Shown here one piece after another: positions 7,754 to 14,340 of a stretch of 17,402 nucleotides of DNA. Location: contig JAFUWM010000083.1 in assembly GCA_017483425.1 (NCBI GenBank), positions 1-17,402 of the forward strand. The letters run 5' to 3'. Positions within the stretch are counted from its first letter, which is position 1; the number at the start of each line of letters is the position of its first letter. The position numbers and the translations under genes are program-made. The notes under the pieces were generated by a model. It was not told the origin of the DNA. It did no database searches and worked only from the letters and a program-made list of their open reading frames with translations. Origin of the DNA: Lachnospiraceae bacterium. GTDB taxonomy: Bacteria > Bacillota > Clostridia > Lachnospirales > Lachnospiraceae.

Positions 7754-8592
7754 TTTCCTTTATTACCCGCAGAGCTTCTCTGCGCACCTTTCTTATTCCT
7801 GCCGTCCATATCCGCCGGAAGATTATCAATTCTCTTTCTGCAAAAGACATATCCGCCGATCAGTGTTGATATGATTATGTAAACCGCACTTGAGATCAGT
7901 ATCTGCTGTACGTTTCTTGACGCAAAAAACTGCAGCGTAGTAAACTGCGACGTAATAAGTACCTTATCCTTTATTATCTTACAGATACCTATGCTCAGCG
8001 GCTCTGCACCAAGCAGCATTATTATCCTCGGCAATAATATGGTAATGATCCAAAACGCCGCAAATGCCCTGATCTTCTTATCGAAGCAGTAAAGCGACAT
8101 CAGCCCCAAAGAGCATCCCGCCGCAAGTAGCGGCGCGGCACAGAGGACATTTATCGCGAAGTCCTTCACCACATCCCCTGAGAGGGTTCCCGTAGACAGC
8201 TGGAAGAACGTGGATATCCCTATAAAAAAAACAAAGGATAATACTATATACACCGCAAGCATAAGCCATGTAGCAATAAGCTTTCCTATATAGAGATGCG
8301 GTCTTCTCAGATTCTTTGTGATACTGTCCTTTATAAAGGGATCAGGATATGTCCTGCCGAATACGATATCGGCGATGAATATCGTCGTATAATACGGTAG
8401 CCAGAAGAATCCTCCGGCAAACATGATGATATTGTAGCCGTAGGTTCCGTCATTCGTACCGTACACATAATCCCTGAAAGCTATCATTGCAAGATTTGCC
8501 AGCACGCATACGACAATAATGCCTAATATATATTTACGTGAATACTGGGATTTAAGCGCTTTCTTAAACTCAGTATAAATGTATCGTATCAT
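7750..8592 (-). CDS. ABC-2-type permease-like membrane protein, no ATPase nearby
   Basis: This 280-residue protein has the layout of ABC-2 transporter permeases: a short cytoplasmic start (IYTEFKKALKSQYSRKYILG), a first helix at about 23-41, then five more hydrophobic segments, ending in a basic cytoplasmic tail (about 252-280). The DIVFGRTYPDPFIKDSI segment after the second helix resembles the cytoplasmic loop that contacts the ATPase in such permeases. No ATP-binding partner is encoded within the window, so it is an orphan or pairs with a distant ATPase. It starts 9 bp after guaB and overlaps map by 4 bp, so it is transcribed with both. Substrate unknown. Confidence 0.65.
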   Translation of the reverse strand: MIRYIYTEFKKALKSQYSRKYILGIIVVCVLANLAMIAFRDYVYGTNDGTYGYNIIMFAGGFFWLPYYTTIFIADIVFGRTYPDPFIKDSITKNLRRPHLYIGKLIATWLMLAVYIVLSFVFFIGISTFFQLSTGTLSGDVVKDFAINVLCAAPLLAAGCSLGLMSLYCFDKKIRAFAAFWIITILLPRIIMLLGAEPLSIGICKIIKDKVLITSQFTTLQFFASRNVQQILISSAVYIIISTLIGGYVFCRKRIDNLPADMDGRNKKGAQRSSAGNKGK

Positions 8593-8601
8593 TTCCGTCT
8601 G

Positions 8602-10059
8602 TCAGTTATCGTCCACCGCATAGTTCGGGGCTTCCTTTGTGATATGTATATCATGAGGATGGCTCTCCTTGAGAGAAGCGCTTGAGATCTTGACAAACCT
8701 GCCTGTTTCCTGCAGCTTCGCTATACTGTCCGCGCCGCAGTAACCCATACCTGATCTCAGTCCTCCGATAAGCTGATACACGGTATCCTCCACTGAACCC
8801 TTGTAGGCCACGCGCCCTTCCACTCCCTCAGGCACGAGCTTCTTTGCCCCTTCCTGGAAGTATCTGTCCTTACTGCCGTTTTCCATGGCAGAGATACTCC
8901 CCATGCCTCTGTAGACCTTATATTTCCTTCCCTGGAATAACTCAAAATCACCCGGCGCCTCATCACAGCCCGCAAACATCGATCCCATCATGGTCACAGA
9001 TCCGCCTGCCGCTATCGCCTTGGTGATATCGCCGGAATACTTGATTCCTCCGTCCGCTATGATCGGCACATTATACTTCTTTGCCGCTTCGTAGCAGTCC
9101 ATGATAGCGGTTATCTGGGGTACGCCGATACCCGCGACCACACGGGTCGTACATATAGATCCCGGACCGATACCGACCTTTACCGCATCCGCGCCTGCCT
9201 TTATCAGAGCCTCCGTCGCGTCTCCTGTAGCCACGTTTCCGGCTATGACCTGAAGCTCAGGATATGCGTCTTTTATCATCTTTACGCACTTTATGACATT
9301 AGCGGAGTGTCCATGAGCGGAATCAAGCACAATACAGTCTACCTTAGCCTTGACCAGAGCCTCGACCCTCTCGAGCACATTAGCCGTGATGCCGACTCCG
9401 GCGCCACACAGCAGTCTCCCCTTCTCGTCCTTCGCGGAATTCGGATATTTTATCTGTTTCTCTATATCCTTGATCGTGATAAGACCTTTCAGATTTCCTT
9501 CATCATCTACTATGGGAAGCTTCTCTTTCCTTGCTTCAGCGAGGATCTTTCTTGCTTCTTCAAGGGTTATGCCCTCCTTAGCCGTGACAAGATTGTCCTT
9601 TGTCATACGGTCTCTTATTTTCTGTGTGAAGTCGGTTTCGAATTTCAGATCTCTGTTTGTGATGATTCCTACAAGCTTCCTTCCCTCTGTGACAGGGACT
9701 CCCGATATGCGAAACTTGCCCATAAGATTGTCGGCGTCTTCCAAGGTGTGATCCGGTGAAAGTGAGAAAGGATCCGTTATTACTCCGTTTTCGGAACGCT
9801 TTACCTTATCGACCTCGTCTGCCTGCGCCTCTATCGACATGTTCTTGTGTATAATGCCGATACCGCCCTGCCTTGCCATGGCTATTGCCATCCTGTTCTC
9901 GGTGACCGTATCCTTGCCGGCGCTCATCATCGGAATATTCAGTTTTATGCTCTGTGTAAGATTGGTAGTGATATCTACCTGATTTGGTATGACCTCTGAA
10001 TAAGATGGAACCAGAAGTACATCGTCAAATGTGATGCCGTCTCCGATAATTCTGCTCAT
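8602..10059 (-). CDS. guaB: Inosine-5'-monophosphate dehydrogenase
   Basis: This enzyme oxidises IMP to XMP with NAD+, the committed step to guanine nucleotides. I place the start at ATG 10059 (485 residues) because AGGAGG sits seven bases upstream; longer reads starting at TTG 10080 or ATG 10065 would swallow or crowd that site. The order is N-terminal barrel, two CBS domains (roughly residues 90-210), then the catalytic barrel with GIGPGSICTTR, whose cysteine (C303) forms the covalent intermediate, and the GMGS phosphate-binding loop. The N-terminal SAGKDTVT segment has lysine where methionine is normal in bacterial enzymes (codon AAG). It heads the long minus-strand run and has its own promoter. 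Confidence 0.96.
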   Translation of the reverse strand: MSRIIGDGITFDDVLLVPSYSEVIPNQVDITTNLTQSIKLNIPMMSAGKDTVTENRMAIAMARQGGIGIIHKNMSIEAQADEVDKVKRSENGVITDPFSLSPDHTLEDADNLMGKFRISGVPVTEGRKLVGIITNRDLKFETDFTQKIRDRMTKDNLVTAKEGITLEEARKILAEARKEKLPIVDDEGNLKGLITIKDIEKQIKYPNSAKDEKGRLLCGAGVGITANVLERVEALVKAKVDCIVLDSAHGHSANVIKCVKMIKDAYPELQVIAGNVATGDATEALIKAGADAVKVGIGPGSICTTRVVAGIGVPQITAIMDCYEAAKKYNVPIIADGGIKYSGDITKAIAAGGSVTMMGSMFAGCDEAPGDFELFQGRKYKVYRGMGSISAMENGSKDRYFQEGAKKLVPEGVEGRVAYKGSVEDTVYQLIGGLRSGMGYCGADSIAKLQETGRFVKISSASLKESHPHDIHITKEAPNYAVDDN

Positions 10060-10104
10060 ATTCATTCCTCCTCTGCTCAAACACCTCGCAATATAATTCT
10101 AAAA

Positions 10105-10115
10105 AGTATACCACA
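10105..10115 (-). promoter_or_regulatory. guaB promoter (extended -10)
   Basis: On the minus strand TGTGG is followed by TATACT (10105-10110), about 46 bases before the chosen guaB ATG. The region 17 bp upstream (TGGTGT) is not a good -35, so the promoter seems to rely on the extended -10. It resembles other promoters in this window. No G-box or purine-operator palindrome was recognised. Confidence 0.55.
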
Positions 10116-10157
10116 ATTCCACACCCGACACCACATTTTCTTTTCAGCCCCTAATAA

Positions 10158-10490
10158 TCAAATGCCGACAGAACGCCCCCTCTTAAGCTCCTCTATTTCC
10201 TGTTTCTGTCTTTTCATCTCTTCTTGTAGCTTCGCTATTGTTTCAGACTTCTTTTTATCACTGATCTCATATTCTTTTATAATGGCTTTCTGATCCGCTA
10301 TCTCTAATTCCTGCTCCGCTATCTTGTCCCTTTTCCACTTGTCGTTTATAAGCCATTCTTCCCTTGCCCTGCATTTCTCACGAATACGCTCTTCCTCCGT
10401 GAGCTGCCATACTCCCGATATCGCTTTTCCCATTACCGCATTATTCTCCGCCAGCATCCTCATGTCCTCCCATGTCTTTGCCTTAAACAG
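10158..10490 (-). pseudogene. C-terminal remnant of Rpn-type PD-(D/E)XK nuclease/transposase
   Basis: An open frame on the minus strand encodes the tail found in Rpn-family (recombination-promoting nuclease, putative transposase) proteins: LFKAKTWEDMRMLAENN, then LTEEERIREKCRAREE, then a charged coiled coil of about 50 residues ending in ELKRG. The similarity begins upstream of the first ATG (10463) and fades before an in-frame stop at 10530-10532. The N-terminal nuclease domain, which should be about 200 residues, is absent. The first ATG has no clear ribosome binding site. This is a decayed fragment and probably not translated. The match to the family is from memory of its C-terminal region. 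Confidence 0.5.
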
Positions 10491-10722
10491 TCTACTCCTG
10501 CTATCACTATGTTGAAAACAGCATGAGCATTATCCGTGAATGGATGATATGTTTTTGTTCATGCCTAAGACCGATCCGCCCTTGATTTGATTCAGATTAT
10601 ATAGCAACAGGGGAATTAAAGCAAATTCAATGTTATCAGGATGGCGCAAACGAGAAACTGGTACTCCCGCACATACCCTTTGGCATGTTTTGATTGCCCA
10701 GCCGTGTTAATTGAAAATATGG
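10491..10722 (+). other. Intergenic stretch without a convincing gene
   Basis: No frame longer than about 26 codons has a ribosome binding site. On the minus strand TTGCTT (10619-10624) and TATAAT (10596-10601) are 17 bp apart, a good-looking promoter that would transcribe the Rpn remnant and perhaps contribute to guaB; it may once have served the lost 5' part of that gene. Nothing else, including terminators or terminal inverted repeats, was seen. Confidence 0.35.
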
Positions 10723-10749
10723 TGCGCCTGCCAGTGAATATGGTATAAT
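10723..10749 (+). promoter_or_regulatory. Promoter of the pflA-microcompartment operon
   Basis: The extended -10 TGGTATAAT ends at 10749, about 33 bases before the pflA ATG. TGCGCCTG at 10723-10730 lies 13 bp upstream of the hexamer. The same octamer at the same distance precedes the DUF6106-like gene (13653-13679). The usual TTGACA -35 is absent at 17 bp, so the octamer may act as an activator site or a variant -35 region. Confidence 0.6.
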
Positions 10750-10782
10750 AGTAGGAAATAATTTTGGAGGGACGGAGAGATC

Positions 10783-11514
10783 ATGCAGGGGGCGATACAC
10801 TCACTTGAATCTTTCGGCTCGGTGGACGGACCGGGGATAAGATATCTGATATTTCTTTATGGCTGTGCCATGAGATGTAAATACTGTCACAATGTGGATA
10901 CATGGGACAGGTCGAAATGCACTCAGTTCATGGAACCGGACGAGCTTTTAGACAAGGCAGAGAGGTTCAGATCATATTGGGGAAAGGACGGAGGGATCAC
11001 GGTATCAGGCGGAGAGGCTCTGCTTCAGATAGATTTCCTGCTGGAGCTTTTTAAGAAAGCAAAGGAGAGGGATATAAATACCTGCCTTGATACTTCGGCT
11101 CAGCCGTTTACGAGAGAGCAGCCGTTTTTTGGAAAGTTTGAGGAGCTCATGCAGTATACGGATCTGATACTGCTTGATATCAAGCATATTGATCCCGAGG
11201 AGCATAAGAAGCTTACAGGACATGATAACGCGAACATTCTTGACTGCGCCAGATATCTCTCTGATATAAAGAAGCCGGTATGGATCCGTCATGTGCTTGT
11301 GCCGGGGATAACAGACATCGACGAATATCTGGAGAAAACGGCGGAGTTTATCCATTCATTGGATAATGTAAAGAGGGTTGACGTATTACCATATCACACT
11401 CTGGGTGTTCATAAGTGGAGGGAGCTCGGCATCCCGTATCAGTTGGAGTATGTCGATCCGCCGACATCGGAGAGACTTCAGCATGCAAAGAACGTGCTGG
11501 GGGATGAGCACTGA
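10783..11514 (+). CDS. pflA: Pyruvate formate-lyase activating enzyme
   Basis: This 243-residue radical-SAM enzyme generates the glycyl radical on pyruvate formate-lyase. The cluster motif is CAMRCKYC (C28, C32, C35), preceded by the DGPGIR segment and followed by SGGEAL at about 75-80. No cysteine-rich insertion follows the cluster; such an insertion marks activases of choline lyase, diol dehydratase and similar glycyl-radical enzymes, so this is the PFL type and its partner should be PflB at 14341-16611. A GGAGGG and a GGAGAG precede the ATG. It is first in an operon with two EutS-like shell genes and a EutP-like gene, starting 42 bp later. Clostridial pflA normally sits next to pflB; here the two are 2.8 kb apart on opposite strands. 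Confidence 0.94.
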   Translation: MQGAIHSLESFGSVDGPGIRYLIFLYGCAMRCKYCHNVDTWDRSKCTQFMEPDELLDKAERFRSYWGKDGGITVSGGEALLQIDFLLELFKKAKERDINTCLDTSAQPFTREQPFFGKFEELMQYTDLILLDIKHIDPEEHKKLTGHDNANILDCARYLSDIKKPVWIRHVLVPGITDIDEYLEKTAEFIHSLDNVKRVDVLPYHTLGVHKWRELGIPYQLEYVDPPTSERLQHAKNVLGDEH

Positions 11515-11556
11515 TATAAAGCGTACAGTTAATATAAAAGATACAGGTGTAAAAGA

Positions 11557-11922
11557 ATGGCTAACGAAATCACAGAACAGGTAAGGATAGTACAGGAAAC
11601 AGTCGCGGGTAAGGAGATCACCTTTGCTCATATCATCGGAAGACCGGCTCCGGTCATATTTCAGAAGCTTGGACTTAATCCGCAGATCGACTATGCTACA
11701 TCAGCAATAGGGATAATGAATATGACCCCGCCCGAGTCGGCAGTCATAGCGTCCGATATAGCGATAAAGAGCGGCAACGTTTATCTCGGTTTTGCTGACA
11801 GATTTACGGGAACCCTGATAATCACAGGAGAGCTTGCCGATGTCAACTCTGCCCTCACGGAGATCGTTAACTATTTCCGTGATGAACTCGGATACGTAGT
11901 CTGCAAGGTGACAAAGAGATAG
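11557..11922 (+). CDS. EutS/PduU-type microcompartment shell protein, first copy
   Basis: This 121-residue protein is a permuted BMC-domain shell subunit like EutS and PduU. Recognisable stretches are AGKEITFAHIIGRP (17-30), AIGIMNMTPPESAVIASDIAIKS (50-72), and GFADRFTGTLIITG (78-91), which matches the GFLDRFSGALVI region of EutS. Such proteins form hexamers with a central beta-barrel plug and are minor shell components. Length fits the family (EutS about 111). An AGGTG precedes the ATG by six bases. It sits 42 bp after pflA and 10 bp before a second copy to which it is clearly related, so the pair arose by tandem duplication. Which compartment it joins is unknown, as no major shell protein is in the window. 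Confidence 0.88.
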   Translation: MANEITEQVRIVQETVAGKEITFAHIIGRPAPVIFQKLGLNPQIDYATSAIGIMNMTPPESAVIASDIAIKSGNVYLGFADRFTGTLIITGELADVNSALTEIVNYFRDELGYVVCKVTKR

Positions 11923-11932
11923 GTAAAGACCG

Positions 11933-12361
11933 GTGGCTTCGATATCTTCAAAAGAGCTGCTTGAAGAGCTCTTCCATGACAGCTACGAAAACCTGAAAGG
12001 ACGCACTCTCAGGATGACCAGGCTTCGTATACCGGGCAAGGAGGTATGTCTGGCTCATGTCCTTACTCCCATTGATGACAGCATATATAAGAATCTGGGG
12101 CTGCATATAGGGGTGCATGAGGGAGAGGATCATACCGGAGAGGCCATTGGACTGATACGGTTTACACCGTGGGAGGCCGTGGTTGTCGCGGCAGATGTAG
12201 CAATGAAGGCAGCAGACATAGAGATAGGATTTATGGACAGGTTTTGCGGCTCGCTCATTATCACGGGAAGGATCGCCCAAGTCCAGACGGCTGTCGAGGA
12301 GACAGTGGCGTATTTTGGCAATCAGTTAGGCTTCAGGGCATGCGAGGTTTATAAGAGTTGA
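11933..12361 (+). CDS. EutS/PduU-type microcompartment shell protein, second copy
   Basis: This is a paralogue of the preceding gene. The core aligns through GKEVCLAHVL (35-44), AIGLIRFTPWEAVVVAADVAMKA (71-93) and GFMDRFCGSLIITG (99-112). It is 142 residues from GTG 11933, with 17 extra N-terminal residues and a 4-residue insertion (HEGEDHTG region, 62-69) before the BMC strand. The extension contains SKELLEELFHDSYENL, which looks amphipathic. A weak AGGTAAAG precedes GTG; an alternative ATG at 12014 would give a 115-residue protein of standard EutS length, but then 27 coding-like codons and a tight 10-bp junction would be unexplained. The stop overlaps the TTG start of the GTPase gene. Family is firm, start is not. 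Confidence 0.85.
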   Translation: MASISSKELLEELFHDSYENLKGRTLRMTRLRIPGKEVCLAHVLTPIDDSIYKNLGLHIGVHEGEDHTGEAIGLIRFTPWEAVVVAADVAMKAADIEIGFMDRFCGSLIITGRIAQVQTAVEETVAYFGNQLGFRACEVYKS

Positions 12362-12876
12362 AAAAGATGTTTCTCATGGGCAGGAGCGAGGCCGGCAAAA
12401 CTTCGCTGACCCAGGTTCTAAAAGGCGAAGAGCTTCACTATAAAAAGACCCAATATACAAATATTGCTGATGATATGATCGATTCACCCGGAGAGTATGC
12501 GGAGTCCAAGTATTTCAGTCTGGGGCTTGCGTGCTTTTCTTTTGAGGCGGATGTCGTTGCCATAGTACAGGCGGCGGACGAGCCTTATAATCTTTTCGGG
12601 CAGTGTCTTCACACATTCATACAACGTCCGCTCATAGGTGTTATCACAAAGACTGATTCTTCATACGCGAATGTTCCCATGATCAGGCAGTGGATGGAGG
12701 ATGCCGGCTGTGAACGGATATTTGAAGTGAATAATGTGACCGGAGAGGGCGCTGAAGAACTGATTGATTATCTGAATGAAGACATGGAACCGCTGACTTT
12801 GCAGCAGGCTATGTTTAAGCAGAGTCTGGGCTTAAATGAGTGGGATCCTCTGCCGGAAGGGGTAGTTTATCCTTAG
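12358..12876 (+). CDS. EutP/PduV-type microcompartment GTPase
   Basis: This 172-residue P-loop protein matches EutP/PduV, small Ras-like NTPases of ethanolamine and propanediol microcompartments. Motifs are GRSEAGKTS (8-16, Walker A), DSPGEY (42-47, switch II, the EutP signature being DTPGEY) and TKTD (97-100, base recognition). Salmonella EutP has been reported to have acetate kinase activity; PduV is linked to compartment movement. The start is TTG 12358, overlapping the preceding stop as TTGA; ATG 12367 is possible but would trim the first beta strand. After the GTPase fold about 27 residues remain (from about 145), including LTLQQAMFKQSLGL. The stop overlaps that of the convergent gene. 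Confidence 0.87.
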   Translation: MKKMFLMGRSEAGKTSLTQVLKGEELHYKKTQYTNIADDMIDSPGEYAESKYFSLGLACFSFEADVVAIVQAADEPYNLFGQCLHTFIQRPLIGVITKTDSSYANVPMIRQWMEDAGCERIFEVNNVTGEGAEELIDYLNEDMEPLTLQQAMFKQSLGLNEWDPLPEGVVYP

Positions 12877-13583
12877 GACTGTAAAAGGTATTCCAGAAAT
12901 AATATGCAATTATCTATATATTCAGAATTTGGGCTTATGGCATAGTAGCAGTCAGAATCAAAGTAGGGAAAGGTTTCGCCGTTTATGTCGGTGAAGCCTT
13001 TTTTTATGGCGGAGCTGCCGCTTATATTTACGGCGGCGGGATATTGATATTCTTTTTTTGTTGCCGGGTCTTCATAAGTCGTATATATAAGCTCATGATC
13101 CCCTGAGGTAATCTGATACATTAACTCTTCGGGAAGTACAGCGGACAGATCCGCAAAGGCTTGATAGGGGGCAAATTCCTCTATGGCTTCCTTAGGAGCG
13201 ATCGTTGCGTCTATGGTACCTGCGCCATATTCCATCATGAGCCTTTGGCGGTTTGAATAAAAGCCCTGATCAAGCGAAGCAGTATCGTAATCAGCATGTA
13301 GGCTTATCTGCTCTTTGTCCGGATCGAAGTCCGTATTAAATTCCGCAAAGTCATCCAAAAGGCTTTCGTTTATAAGCTCAGTCACGTTTGAATCTATCAT
13401 TATGAGATTAAAAACCGTTGGTTTGTATGTGAGACGGTTGTGTATGAAAGCTATAATGGCATAGAGCAGAATAACTGCTATGATAATCGGAACCTTGTAA
13501 TAGTCCCAGATATACTGCAGTCGGTGCTTTGCATCCATTTCTTTCAGTTTATCCGTCTGTTCTTTTATCTCTTCGTTTATCAT
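12873..13583 (-). CDS. Membrane-anchored extracellular protein of unknown function
   Basis: This 236-residue protein has a charged cytoplasmic start, one helix at about residues 31-48 (VPIIIAVILLYAIIAFIHN), and a 190-residue extracellular domain. The outer part has features reminiscent of a periplasmic-binding-like domain (GTIDATIAPKEAIEEFAPYQAFADLSAVLPEEL near 138-169), a type I have seen in uncharacterised Lachnospiraceae proteins. No lipobox is present. The ATG at 13583 lacks a clear ribosome binding site; GATAAT about 20 bases upstream could be a -10, which would leave a very short leader. Its stop bases overlap the stop of the GTPase gene. Function unknown. Confidence 0.7.
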   Translation of the reverse strand: MINEEIKEQTDKLKEMDAKHRLQYIWDYYKVPIIIAVILLYAIIAFIHNRLTYKPTVFNLIMIDSNVTELINESLLDDFAEFNTDFDPDKEQISLHADYDTASLDQGFYSNRQRLMMEYGAGTIDATIAPKEAIEEFAPYQAFADLSAVLPEELMYQITSGDHELIYTTYEDPATKKEYQYPAAVNISGSSAIKKGFTDINGETFPYFDSDCYYAISPNSEYIDNCILFLEYLLQS

Positions 13584-13652
13584 AGTGTCAGCGAGGTATT
13601 ATCGGGTTTAGAATTGTGATTTGAGCACCTGCTATGGTAAAGTAACAAACTG

Positions 13653-13679
13653 TGCGCCTGACAATTTATGTGGTATAAT
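13653..13679 (+). promoter_or_regulatory. Promoter of the DUF6106-like gene
   Basis: TGCGCCTG (13653-13660) is followed after 13 bp by TATAAT (13674-13679) with a TGTGG extension. Octamer, spacing and extended -10 are the same as at the pflA promoter (10723-10749). A leader of about 35 nt follows, ending in AGGAGG (13708-13713). Confidence 0.6.
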
Positions 13680-13719
13680 CTCTTTTAATTATAGTTGACT
13701 GAACGACAGGAGGCAAATC

Positions 13720-14220
13720 GTGGAAGATCTTTACGTTGAATGTCTGGTGGCAAAAAAGCCCAGAGCGGTCGAGACCGTGATAAAGGGAGTTGCATACGGA
13801 TTAACCGCGCTTTTTCTTATTCTCGGGTTATTAAATGTATTCTTTCTTATAGGCTTTGTGATCATGTTTATTGTCGACTTCCTTGCAGTTCCGAGACTTT
13901 CGGTTGAGTACGAGTATCTTTATGTCTCCAAGTCACTGCAGATAGACAGTATTTATTCAAAAGAGAGGCGGAAAAAGGATGTCGAGTACGACCTTGAGCA
14001 GATGGAGATATTTGCAGAGGAAGGCGCATGGCAGCTTGATGAATACAAGAATATGCAGACCGTAAGCAGGGATTTCACCTCCGGTGAGGAAGGTGTACGC
14101 CCATGGATACTTATCGTGCATAACGGACAGGCGATAGACCGGGTTAAGTTGGAGCCCAATGATGAGTTGATAAAAGTCCTTAAGACAGTCTATCCCCGAA
14201 AGGTCTTTAATATTGCCTGA
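13720..14220 (+). CDS. DUF6106-like membrane protein
   Basis: This 166-residue protein has two closely spaced transmembrane helices (about residues 24-57) and a cytoplasmic C-terminal domain. The segments VEYEYLYVSKSLQIDSIYSKERRKK and LEQMEIFAEE, and the end KLEPNDELIKVLKTVYPRKVF, match the DUF6106 family known to me from Lachnospiraceae; the family's function is unknown, although the domain resembles PH-like membrane proteins. The start is GTG 13720 with AGGAGG six bases upstream. It is a single-gene unit between its own promoter and a hairpin terminator at 14279. It shares its promoter element with the pflA operon, which hints at common control. Confidence 0.75.
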   Translation: MEDLYVECLVAKKPRAVETVIKGVAYGLTALFLILGLLNVFFLIGFVIMFIVDFLAVPRLSVEYEYLYVSKSLQIDSIYSKERRKKDVEYDLEQMEIFAEEGAWQLDEYKNMQTVSRDFTSGEEGVRPWILIVHNGQAIDRVKLEPNDELIKVLKTVYPRKVFNIA

Positions 14221-14278
14221 GCAGCCTGATAGCAAAACCGTACTTGGTAGCGCTTTCATCACCTGCTCCTCTATAAAT

Positions 14279-14322
14279 ACAGCCCGGAACTGTATCAAGT
14301 CCCGGGCTGTGTTGTTGTTTTA
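14279..14322 (+). terminator. Hairpin terminator between convergent genes
   Basis: ACAGCCCGG-AACT (14279-14291) pairs with AGT-CCCGGGCTGT (14298-14310) around a 6-base loop, with one mismatch, and GTTGTTGTTTTACTTTT follows. It ends the DUF6106-like transcript. It also lies 30 bases beyond the pflB stop on the minus strand, where the tail is less T-rich, so it may serve both genes. Confidence 0.75.
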
Positions 14323-14340
14323 CTTTTCAAAAGCTATGAA

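Noticed and set aside
10630..10710. 26-codon plus-strand frame (MLSGWRKRETGT...) in the intergenic stretch before pflA
   Set aside because: No ribosome binding site, no recognisable relatives, and it ends before the pflA promoter; length is within chance.
11005..11355. 116-codon antisense frame within pflA
   Set aside because: It lies wholly opposite the strongly supported pflA gene and its translation has no recognisable family features.
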